Source of the DNA: Flavobacteriales bacterium
GTDB lineage: Bacteria; Bacteroidota; Bacteroidia; Flavobacteriales; Flavobacteriaceae
Direction of reading: 5' to 3'
NCBI GenBank assembly: GCA_027032855.1
Contig: JALVLX010000247.1
Coordinates: forward strand, 1 to 7,009
Length of the DNA: 7,009 bases
Below the pieces are notes generated by a model. It saw nothing but the letters and a program-made list of their open reading frames with translations, was not told the DNA's origin and did no database searches. How positions within the stretch are numbered: position 1 is the first letter of the stretch; each line of letters begins with the position of its first letter. Both the position numbers and the translations under genes were made by a program. This document shows positions 1 through 4,802 of this stretch, in pieces.

Positions 1-1
1 T

Positions 2-532
2 GTGTTGATTTACGGTGGAGCGCAAAAGAATTTAGGACCTGCCGGAGCTACTTTTGTGATTATCAAAGATGATATTCTTGGCAAGGTTGACAGACATATC
101 CCGACTATGCTCAATTATAAAACGCATATTGATAAAGGTTCGATGTTTAACACGCCACCTGTTTTGGCGGTTTTCTCAGCCTTGCAAACTTTGAAATGGT
201 TGAAAGAAAATGGAGGGGTTGAAGCGGCACAAAAACGCAATGTCGAAAAAGCGACAATTTTATATGATGAAATTGACCGCAATAAATTATTCAAAGCGGC
301 TGTGCCTAATCCTGAAGACCGTTCGTTGATGAATATTACGTTTGTAATCAATGAAGCTTATAAAGAACACGAAGCGGCATTTATTGACTTTGCAGCTCAA
401 TACGGTATCGTAGGTATCAAAGGACACCGTTCAGTAGGAGGTTTTAGAGCTTCTACTTACAACGCGTTGCCAAAAGAAAGCGTGGAAGTTTTGGTAAAAG
501 CCATGCAAGATTTTGAGAATAAAGTACTTTAG
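2..532 (+). CDS. serC: Phosphoserine aminotransferase, C-terminal part (5' end outside window)
   Basis: SerC transfers an amino group from glutamate to 3-phosphohydroxypyruvate, giving O-phosphoserine, using pyridoxal phosphate (PLP) in the cytoplasm. About 176 residues are present. The family is normally near 355-365 residues, so roughly the first half lies upstream. The visible part begins at the PLP-lysine motif YGGAQKNLGPAG, with the Schiff-base lysine encoded at bases 26-28. Near the C-terminus the motif GIKGHRSVGGFRAS carries the His-Arg pair that in SerC helps bind the substrate phosphate. The GTG at base 2 is an internal valine codon, not a start. The gene ends with TAG at 530-532 and the repeat-rich spacer begins directly after it. 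serA follows 243 bp downstream on the same strand, as expected for a Bacteroidota serine operon, although the spacer makes co-transcription uncertain. Identification is very secure. Confidence 0.96.
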   Translation: MLIYGGAQKNLGPAGATFVIIKDDILGKVDRHIPTMLNYKTHIDKGSMFNTPPVLAVFSALQTLKWLKENGGVEAAQKRNVEKATILYDEIDRNKLFKAAVPNPEDRSLMNITFVINEAYKEHEAAFIDFAAQYGIVGIKGHRSVGGFRASTYNALPKESVEVLVKAMQDFENKVL

Positions 533-603
533 TTGAAAGTAGAAAGTGCCAAGCGACAAAGTGCCAAGTGCGAAATTGGATAAGAGATAAGAAATGAGGA
601 TAA
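533..603. repeat. Degenerate 7-nt tandem repeats after serC
   Basis: The DNA directly after the serC stop codon is a run of heptamers: TTGAAAG (533-539), TAGAAAG (540-546), TGCCAAG (547-553), an 8-nt unit, TGCCAAG (562-568) and TGCGAAA (569-575). A GATAAG-type block follows (GGATAAG 578-584, AGATAAG 585-591, AAATGAG 592-598). The same two blocks in the same order occur after the first DUF1015 gene (2984-3077). No reading frame or promoter is visible here. The function is unknown. The array could be a slippage-prone simple repeat or a spacer element dispersed in the genome. Confidence 0.7.
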
Positions 604-620
604 TTAGAAGCAGAAACTAA

Positions 621-663
621 GGTCACTGAGTGCCACGACGAAGGAGTGGTGTACCGAAGTGCC
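621..663 (-). repeat. Hairpin repeat element, copy A (covarying stem-loop)
   Basis: This 43-nt imperfect inverted repeat belongs to the same family as 4683-4731, in the opposite orientation. Read on the minus strand it starts GGCACTTCGGTACA, has an inner stem CCAC/GTGG around the 9-nt loop TCCTTCGTC, and ends CACTCAGTGACC. The outer stem pairs 621-622 with 662-663 and 624-627 with 658-661, leaving one bulged base (623). The flanks and loop match the other copy almost exactly, whereas the inner stem does not, yet it is complementary in both. No T-run follows, so it is not a typical intrinsic terminator. It may be a REP-like dispersed element or a structured RNA segment. Confidence 0.75.
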
Positions 664-670
664 GACTATC

Positions 671-770
671 AAATAACCTATATCATCAAATAACCCCCGA
701 TAAGAATCGGGGCAGGCAAATAACCCCCGATGAGAATCGGGGCAAGCAGATAACCAAATAACCAATAAAA
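671..770. repeat. Degenerate CAAATAAC 8-nt repeats, interrupted by two hairpins
   Basis: CAAATAAC words occur at 670-677, 687-694 and 717-724, then as near-tandem octamers CAGATAAC (747-754), CAAATAAC (755-762) and CAATAAAA (763-770), ending 5 bp before the serA start codon. The same octamer array lies upstream of the second DUF1015 gene (3203-3234), also close to a start codon. No Shine-Dalgarno sequence or TAnnTTTG promoter element is seen in this stretch. The function is unknown. An A-rich, unstructured leader suits translation initiation in Bacteroidota. Confidence 0.65.
689..748. repeat. Two tandem 30-bp repeats, each a perfect 7-bp hairpin
   Basis: Units 689-718 and 719-748 are head-to-tail copies differing at only three positions or so. 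Each contains CCCCGAT and ATCGGGG separated by four bases, giving a perfect 7-bp, GC-rich stem (695-701 with 706-712; 725-731 with 736-742). The loops are AAGA and GAGA; the second fits the GNRA tetraloop class. The hairpins are in the serA leader, 34-80 nt upstream of the ATG, and are not followed by T-runs. They could affect RNA stability or readthrough from serC, or be a dispersed genomic repeat. They are not a CRISPR array because there are no spacers. Confidence 0.8.
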
Positions 771-775
771 TAAAA

Positions 776-1696
776 ATGAAAAAAATACTAATTGCTACAG
801 TTAAACCCTTTGCGCCGGCAGCCATAAGTCAGATGAAAAATTTACTTAACCAAGCCGGTTATGAAATGCAATTGCTTGAAAAATATAACGACAAGCAAGC
901 TTTACTTGACGCTGTCAAAGATGTTGATGCGCTCGTTGTGCGAAGCGATAAAATTACCGAAGAAGTTTTAAATCACGCTTCTAATCTCAAAATAGTAGTA
1001 CGTGCCGGTGCCGGTTATGACAATATTGATTTGGCTGCTGCTACTAAAAATAATGTAGTAGTGATGAATACACCCGGACAAAATGCCAATGCCGTCGCCG
1101 AATTGGTACTCGGTATGATGGTCATGATGGCTCGTAACAAATACAACGGTAAACCCGGAACCGAACTCAAAGGCAAAACGCTGGGGATTCACGCTTACGG
1201 CAATGTCGGTAAAAATGTAGCGCGTATAGCCAAAGGTTTTGAGATGAATGTGGTTGCACACGATCCGTACGTATCATCGGAAATAGTTGAACGCGACGGT
1301 ATCAAAGATTATGAAAATGTAGAAGATATGTATGCCAATGCGCAATACGTATCGCTTCATATTCCGGCTACCGAACAAACCATAAAAAGTATCAATTACG
1401 ATTTGCTGAAATTGATGCCCGAAAATGCGGTTTTAATCAATACGGCGCGTAAAGAAATTATTGATGAAGAGGCTTTGTTGAAAATTATGACGGAACGTCC
1501 GGATTTCAGATATATTTCGGATATAGCACCGGACAATAAAGATGAATTTGAATCCCGTTTTGCCGAGCGTATTTTTTTCACGCCAAAAAAAATGGGAGCG
1601 CAAACCGCCGAAGCTAATATCAATGCCGGACTGGCGGCTGTCAAGCAAATTATCAATTTTTTTGAAAACAATGACTTAACCTATAAATTAAACTAA
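776..1696 (+). CDS. serA: D-3-phosphoglycerate dehydrogenase, short lysine-type (no ACT domain)
   Basis: SerA oxidises 3-phosphoglycerate to 3-phosphohydroxypyruvate with NAD, the first step of serine synthesis. The 306-residue protein has only the substrate and nucleotide domains and no ACT or ASB regulatory domain, so it matches the short (type III) class. Visible landmarks are substrate-side VVRSDKIT (R56), RAGAGYDNID (76-85), TPGQNANAVAEL (99-110), the Rossmann turn GIHAYGNVG (137-145), D163 as likely NAD-ribose ligand and the catalytic Arg in NTAR (R225). Where most family members have the catalytic His of TPHIG, this protein reads TPKKMGAQT with K271. Grant's classification recognises such Lys-type enzymes (type IIIK), so it is probably active, but without feedback by serine through an ACT domain. 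The ATG start is preceded by an A-rich leader without Shine-Dalgarno. The DUF1015 gene follows after 6 bp, which indicates one operon. Confidence 0.94.
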   Translation: MKKILIATVKPFAPAAISQMKNLLNQAGYEMQLLEKYNDKQALLDAVKDVDALVVRSDKITEEVLNHASNLKIVVRAGAGYDNIDLAAATKNNVVVMNTPGQNANAVAELVLGMMVMMARNKYNGKPGTELKGKTLGIHAYGNVGKNVARIAKGFEMNVVAHDPYVSSEIVERDGIKDYENVEDMYANAQYVSLHIPATEQTIKSINYDLLKLMPENAVLINTARKEIIDEEALLKIMTERPDFRYISDIAPDNKDEFESRFAERIFFTPKKMGAQTAEANINAGLAAVKQIINFFENNDLTYKLN

Positions 1697-1702
1697 AATC
1701 TT

Positions 1703-2953
1703 ATGGCAACAATTAAACCATTCAGAGGATACAGACCACCGAAAAGCATTGCAAAAGATGTATCGTCTTTGCCTTATGATGTAATGAATTCTGAAGAAGC
1801 CGCCGAAATGGCAAAAGGAAAACCTATGTCGTTATTGCATATCACTCGTGCCGAAATTGATTTGCCGAAAGCTACGGATATTCATTCCGAAGCCGTTTAC
1901 CTCAAAGCTGTAGAAAATTATCAAAAATTTAAAGATAAAGGTTGGTTGATTCAAGATGAACAGCCACATTATTATATATATGCTCAAACTATGGACGGTC
2001 GTACGCAATATGGTATAGTAGGTGCAGCTGCAGCACAAGATTATTTTGACGGTATCATCAAAAAACACGAATTGACCCGTCCCGATAAAGAGGAAGACAG
2101 GATGGTTCTGACCAGATACTTAAATGCGAATGTCGAACCGGTATTTTTCTCTTATAAAGCCGTACCGGAAATAGATGAAATCATAGAAAAAACAGTCAAA
2201 AATAATGAACCTGTCTATGATTTTACGGCAGAAGACGGTTTCGGACATCATTTTTGGGTTGTTGAAAACAAGGAAGACAATGCCCGTTTAGAACAATTAT
2301 TTACTGATAAAGTTCCATATACTTATGTAGCGGACGGACATCACCGGACAGCTGCCGCTGCCAGAATTATGCAAGAGAAAAAAGCCCAAAATCCAAAGCA
2401 TACCGGACAAGAAGCCTATAATTATTTTATGGCGGTACATTTTCCCGACAATCAGCTTAAAATTATCGATTACAATCGAGTTGTTAAAGATTTGAACGGT
2501 TTATCGCAACAAGAGTTTTTAGATAAATTATCTGAGAATTTTGAGGTTGAAAAAATCGGTAAAGAAATTTATAAACCTGCCAAATTACATGAGTTTTCAA
2601 TGTATTTGGATGGTGAATGGTACAAATTGACCGCAAAAGAAGGTACTTATGACGACAATGATCCCATTGACCAATTGGATGTCAGCGTATTGTCAAAACA
2701 TATCCTTGAGCCGGTCTTGGATATCAAAGATTTGCGTACCAGTAAACGTATTGATTTTGTAGGCGGTATCCGTGGCTTAAAAGAATTGGAAAAACGGGTT
2801 AATTCGGGAGATTATAAAGTGGCTTTTGCTTTGTATCCCGTTTCAATGCAACAATTGATTAACATCGCAGATACCGGCAACATTATGCCACCCAAAACCA
2901 CATGGTTTGAACCTAAGTTGCGTAGTGGCTTGGTGATTCATGATCTGAGTTAG
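1703..2953 (+). CDS. DUF1015 family protein, intact signature; candidate serine/phosphoserine enzyme
   Basis: This is a 416-residue cytoplasmic protein of the DUF1015 family (COG4198), full length for the family. Family landmarks are SLPYDVM (23-28 region), KKHELTRPDKEEDR (120-133), VADGHHRTAAA (209-219), FVGG (352-355) and the C-terminal block MPPKTTWFEPKLRSGL (395-410). The DGHHR signature resembles that of ParB/sulfiredoxin-fold free serine kinases (SerK type). Together with the 6-bp gap to serA, this supports a role in serine or phosphoserine metabolism. I recall reports of pyrophosphate-dependent serine kinases in this family but cannot verify them here. There is no signal peptide or membrane segment. 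Older annotations calling such proteins Spo0J/ParB-like are not evidence for chromosome partitioning. No serB is visible in the window, so reverse action on phosphoserine is worth considering. The family call is secure, the reaction is inference. Confidence 0.9.
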   Translation: MATIKPFRGYRPPKSIAKDVSSLPYDVMNSEEAAEMAKGKPMSLLHITRAEIDLPKATDIHSEAVYLKAVENYQKFKDKGWLIQDEQPHYYIYAQTMDGRTQYGIVGAAAAQDYFDGIIKKHELTRPDKEEDRMVLTRYLNANVEPVFFSYKAVPEIDEIIEKTVKNNEPVYDFTAEDGFGHHFWVVENKEDNARLEQLFTDKVPYTYVADGHHRTAAAARIMQEKKAQNPKHTGQEAYNYFMAVHFPDNQLKIIDYNRVVKDLNGLSQQEFLDKLSENFEVEKIGKEIYKPAKLHEFSMYLDGEWYKLTAKEGTYDDNDPIDQLDVSVLSKHILEPVLDIKDLRTSKRIDFVGGIRGLKELEKRVNSGDYKVAFALYPVSMQQLINIADTGNIMPPKTTWFEPKLRSGLVIHDLS

Positions 2954-2956
2954 AAG

Positions 2957-2983
2957 TTTATAATGTTTATAATGTTCATAATG
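2957..2983. repeat. Three tandem 9-nt repeats (TTTATAATG)
   Basis: Three head-to-tail nonamers occur at 2957-2965, 2966-2974 and 2975-2983; the last differs by one base (TTCATAATG). They begin three bases after the DUF1015 stop codon and run directly into the 7-nt array. No coding or regulatory role can be read from them. AT-rich direct repeats of this kind are prone to copy-number change by slippage. Confidence 0.75.
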
Positions 2984-3077
2984 TTGAAAGTTGAAAGTGT
3001 GTTTTATTTTAGTTGAAAGTGGAAAGTGTTAAAGTGGAAAGTGCGAATTGGATAAGGGATAAGTGATGAGGGATAAG
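2984..3077. repeat. Degenerate 7-nt tandem arrays (TKGAAAG, then GGATAAG)
   Basis: The array holds TTGAAAG at 2984-2990, 2991-2997 and 3013-3019, TGGAAAG at 3020-3026 and 3035-3041, and then a clean four-unit block GGATAAG (3050-3056), GGATAAG (3057-3063), TGATGAG (3064-3070), GGATAAG (3071-3077). The word order matches the spacer after serC (533-603), including a shared TAGTTGAAAGT start, which at serC overlaps the stop codon. The resemblance implies copies of one repeat family or repeated local expansion. No gene is visible. Confidence 0.75.
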
Positions 3078-3109
3078 AGGAATTTATAATATGAAAAATA
3101 ACTGTGAAA

Positions 3110-3128
3110 CACTTCGGCAGGCTCAGTG
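3110..3128 (+). repeat. Short hairpin related to the 43/49-nt element family
   Basis: The sequence CACTTCGGCAGGCTCAGTG pairs CACT (3110-3113) with AGTG (3125-3128) and shares the CACTTCGG left end and CTCAGTG right end of the elements at 621-663 and 4683-4731, but lacks their variable inner stem. It looks like a shortened relative of that family. The four-pair stem is weak by itself. Assignment rests on the shared end sequences and the equivalent position within the spacer. Confidence 0.5.
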
Positions 3129-3171
3129 CATCGCTCTGTGGTAAAAAAAGCGAAATGTGAAATGAATAATA

Positions 3172-3199
3172 CATCGGATATCCGGCATCGGACATCCGA
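3172..3199. repeat. Tandem palindromic 14-nt repeats
   Basis: Two near-identical units, CATCGGATATCCG (3172-3184) and CATCGGACATCCG (3186-3198), lie 14 nt apart. The first holds the perfect 10-bp palindrome CGGATATCCG (3175-3184). The second holds TCGGA/TCCGA around two bases (3188-3199). Paired palindromes spaced by about one and a half helical turns upstream of a gene could be an operator for a dimeric regulator of the second DUF1015 gene, but they may equally be another dispersed simple repeat like the surrounding arrays. Confidence 0.6.
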
Positions 3200-3202
3200 C
3201 AA

Positions 3203-3234
3203 CAAATAACCTGATAACCAAATAACCACATAAT
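3203..3234. repeat. Four tandem 8-nt repeats (CAAATAAC type)
   Basis: Octamers CAAATAAC (3203-3210), CTGATAAC (3211-3218), CAAATAAC (3219-3226) and CACATAAT (3227-3234) end 16 bp before the start codon at 3251. The array matches that in the serA leader (747-770) in sequence, orientation and position relative to the start codon. It probably forms part of the untranslated leader. Its function is unknown. Confidence 0.7.
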
Positions 3235-3250
3235 CAATATCACCAAACAA

Positions 3251-4465
3251 ATGGCGCAAGTACAACCAATTATCATCACACATCCGTTGCGTAATAAAGT
3301 TTGTATTTTTCCGACGGAAGACGACTGCGAATTGAGTTCGAATGAAATAAACAGTATCATTCGACGCAATCCGTATTCCTTTAACAATATTTTTTATAAG
3401 CCTTACATCAAACGTTTACAAGGTGTTAAAAAATACAAAGCTATCAGGCGACAGTATCAAAAGTATAAGAAAAACAATATCATCAAATCCGGTGAGAATC
3501 CTGTTTTTTACATTTATAATATAATTGACAATGAGAAAAACGAATATTTTGGTATTGTTGGGCAGATGCCACATAGTGAGTTTGAAGCAGGGCATATTCA
3601 TAAACTTGAAAAATCTTTAACAGCGGCGGTTGACGAAAAAACAAATCAGATTGAATATATTGGTTTTACAGCCAAACCCATTACGGTTATTCATGAAGAG
3701 ATTGATGTGATTAACAGCATTATCACCAAGTATAAATCAAAAATTCCGCTTTACGAATTCACCCGCAATAACGGTTTTATTCACGAAGTATGGCAAGTGG
3801 TGGATACTGAAGATGTCAGTTTGATTGAAGAAGCTTACAATCAAGCAAGTAAGTTTTATATTATTGATGATAACAATAATTTTGAAGCTTTACATAATAT
3901 TTATAAAGAAAGAAATTTGAAAGGACAACGCCTTTTTTCCGGACAGGAAGCTTTCAATTTTTTTCCGGCGTTTTTAATTGCACAGAGTCAAGTCAAAATT
4001 CATGAGTACAAAAAAGGTTTACCTGTAGAATATCCGAAAAGTGCGGATGAAGTATTAAAATTACTGAGTAAGGATTTTGAAATTAATCCGATTGAAAATT
4101 ACGATTTACCTCAAAAAGGAGAAATCTTGCTATATACGCTTGAAGGTAAGTATCAATTAGTACCGAAATCGCATATTGATTCCAAACTGCCTGATTCCTT
4201 TATTTTTGAACAATATATTTTACCGGAAATAACAGAAAATCAAAAGTTACTTTCTTATGATGAATTCAAATTCTGTGATGGTAAACGGAGTGCTAAATGT
4301 GTTGAAAATCAATTGAATAAAGGTAATTGTAAAATGGGTTTCATCATTCGTCCGATGGATTTTGAAGAAATAGAAAATGCAGTCAGCAACAATATCAAAG
4401 TGCCATACAAAAGTTTGTATCTGGAGCCACGATTGTTGAAGGGGTTGTTTATTTATGAAATATAG
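3251..4465 (+). CDS. Divergent DUF1015 paralogue lacking the conserved signature motifs (likely pseudoenzyme)
   Basis: This 404-residue protein aligns along its length with the upstream DUF1015 protein. Matching blocks are FYIYNIID..YFGIVG (86-104) with YYIYAQTMD..YGIVG, YEFTRNNGFIHEVWQVV (168-184) with YDFTAEDGFGHHFWVV, SGQEAFNFFPA (230-240) with TGQEAYNYFMA, and VPYKSLYLEPRLLKGLFIYEI (384-404) with MPPKTTWFEPKLRSGL. The key motifs are lost: ADGHHR becomes IDDNNN (205-210), the HELTRPDKEEDR block becomes LEKSLTAAVDE-like sequence (119-129), and MPPK becomes VPYK. The first about 80 residues are also unlike the paralogue and rich in Lys/Arg. The frame is open over the normal family length, so this is not a decayed pseudogene. 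It may bind the paralogue or its ligand as a regulatory partner, or have a new activity. The start ATG at 3251 has no Shine-Dalgarno. Codons look more AT-rich than in serA. Confidence 0.82.
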   Translation: MAQVQPIIITHPLRNKVCIFPTEDDCELSSNEINSIIRRNPYSFNNIFYKPYIKRLQGVKKYKAIRRQYQKYKKNNIIKSGENPVFYIYNIIDNEKNEYFGIVGQMPHSEFEAGHIHKLEKSLTAAVDEKTNQIEYIGFTAKPITVIHEEIDVINSIITKYKSKIPLYEFTRNNGFIHEVWQVVDTEDVSLIEEAYNQASKFYIIDDNNNFEALHNIYKERNLKGQRLFSGQEAFNFFPAFLIAQSQVKIHEYKKGLPVEYPKSADEVLKLLSKDFEINPIENYDLPQKGEILLYTLEGKYQLVPKSHIDSKLPDSFIFEQYILPEITENQKLLSYDEFKFCDGKRSAKCVENQLNKGNCKMGFIIRPMDFEEIENAVSNNIKVPYKSLYLEPRLLKGLFIYEI

Positions 4466-4490
4466 TATCAAGTATCAAATTTCTTTGTTA

Positions 4491-4778
4491 CTCAAATTAG
4501 AAGTTAGATTTTAGAAATGTTTGACAATCATCAAAAAACAAAATATTCTATGAATTACAAAAAACGCACTAGGCACTTTACCGCTTTCCACTAGGCACTC
4601 ATTCCTCAATTCATCAAATTAAAAGCAGGAATATAGTATGAAGCAATAAACAATAATTAAAGCTCAAAGTATTCTATGAACCGGCGCTTCGGTACAATTT
4701 TGTTCCTACGTCACAAAATCACTCAGCGACCTGCTTTTCAATTCCTCAAATTAGATTTATTTAGCAATTATCAAAAAA
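4491..4778. repeat. Interspersed direct repeat pair within the third spacer
   Basis: The word CTCAAATTAGA occurs at 4491-4501 and 4745-4755. Each copy is followed by a 19-nt block of the form TTTNNCAATYATCAAAAAA (4520-4538 and 4760-4778) that differs at only three positions. The gap between the word and block is 18 nt in the first copy and 4 nt in the second. The copies flank the region with the CACTAGGCACT repeats and the hairpin element. This might be a duplicated boundary left by an insertion, or simply another dispersed AT-rich repeat. Confidence 0.55.
4683..4731 (+). repeat. Hairpin repeat element, copy B (covarying stem-loop)
   Basis: This 49-nt element starts GGCGCTTCGGTACA, has the perfect 7-bp inner stem ATTTTGT/ACAAAAT (4697-4703 with 4713-4719) around the 9-nt loop TCCTACGTC, and ends CACTCAGCGACC. 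The outer stem pairs 4683-4684 with 4730-4731 and 4685-4688 with 4725-4728, with A4729 bulged. Copy A (621-663, minus strand) has the same ends and loop but the unrelated 4-bp stem CCAC/GTGG, and an A-T pair where this copy has G-C in the outer stem. Both substitutions preserve pairing. A promoter or terminator role is not indicated because no T-run follows. Confidence 0.78.
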
Positions 4779-4802
4779 AAATCCTCAATTCCTCAAACAA
4801 CA

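Larger units (their letters stand above)
4464..4802. other. 337-bp intergenic region with repeats, no gene seen
   Basis: This spacer separates the second DUF1015 gene from yggS. It holds no convincing open frame, tRNA or TAnnTTTG promoter element. It is made of repeats: AGTATCA twice in tandem (4464-4470, 4471-4477, overlapping the stop codon), CACTAGGCACT twice (4567-4577, 4589-4599), TATTCTATGAA twice (4544-4554, 4670-4680), and a paired block described separately. Degenerate TCCTCAATT words occur near 4602, 4742 and 4782. GGCACTTT at 4572-4579 is the reverse complement of a word found twice in the serC-serA spacer (543-550, 558-565). The hairpin element at 4683-4731 also lies here. Confidence 0.75.

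Noticed and set aside
689..748. CRISPR array or intrinsic terminators
   Set aside because: The two repeats are adjacent without spacers, so not CRISPR; the stems are not followed by T-runs on either strand, so not standard intrinsic terminators.
533..775. Serine- or PLP-responsive riboswitch in the serA leader
   Set aside because: The structures seen are repeat-derived hairpins found elsewhere in the window or in tandem; no known riboswitch core is recognisable.
604..825. Minus-strand 73-codon open frame over the serC-serA spacer
   Set aside because: It is a translation of the 30-bp hairpin repeats (giving ACPDSxRGLF twice) and runs into serA; no protein family features and no start context.
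968..1261. Minus-strand 97-codon open frame inside serA
   Set aside because: It lies wholly antisense to a clearly conserved dehydrogenase and shows no family motif.
3004..3387. Minus-strand 127-codon open frame over the second spacer
   Set aside because: It is formed from the tandem repeat arrays and the antisense of the second DUF1015 gene; no recognisable domain.
3251..4465. Second DUF1015 gene as a pseudogene
   Set aside because: The frame is open over the normal family length with several conserved fold blocks; loss is confined to signature motifs, which fits a pseudoenzyme better than decay.
4695..4702. CAATTTTG as a -7 promoter element for yggS
   Set aside because: It has one mismatch to TAnnTTTG, lies inside the hairpin stem of the repeat element, and is about 100 bp from the start codon with no supporting upstream element.
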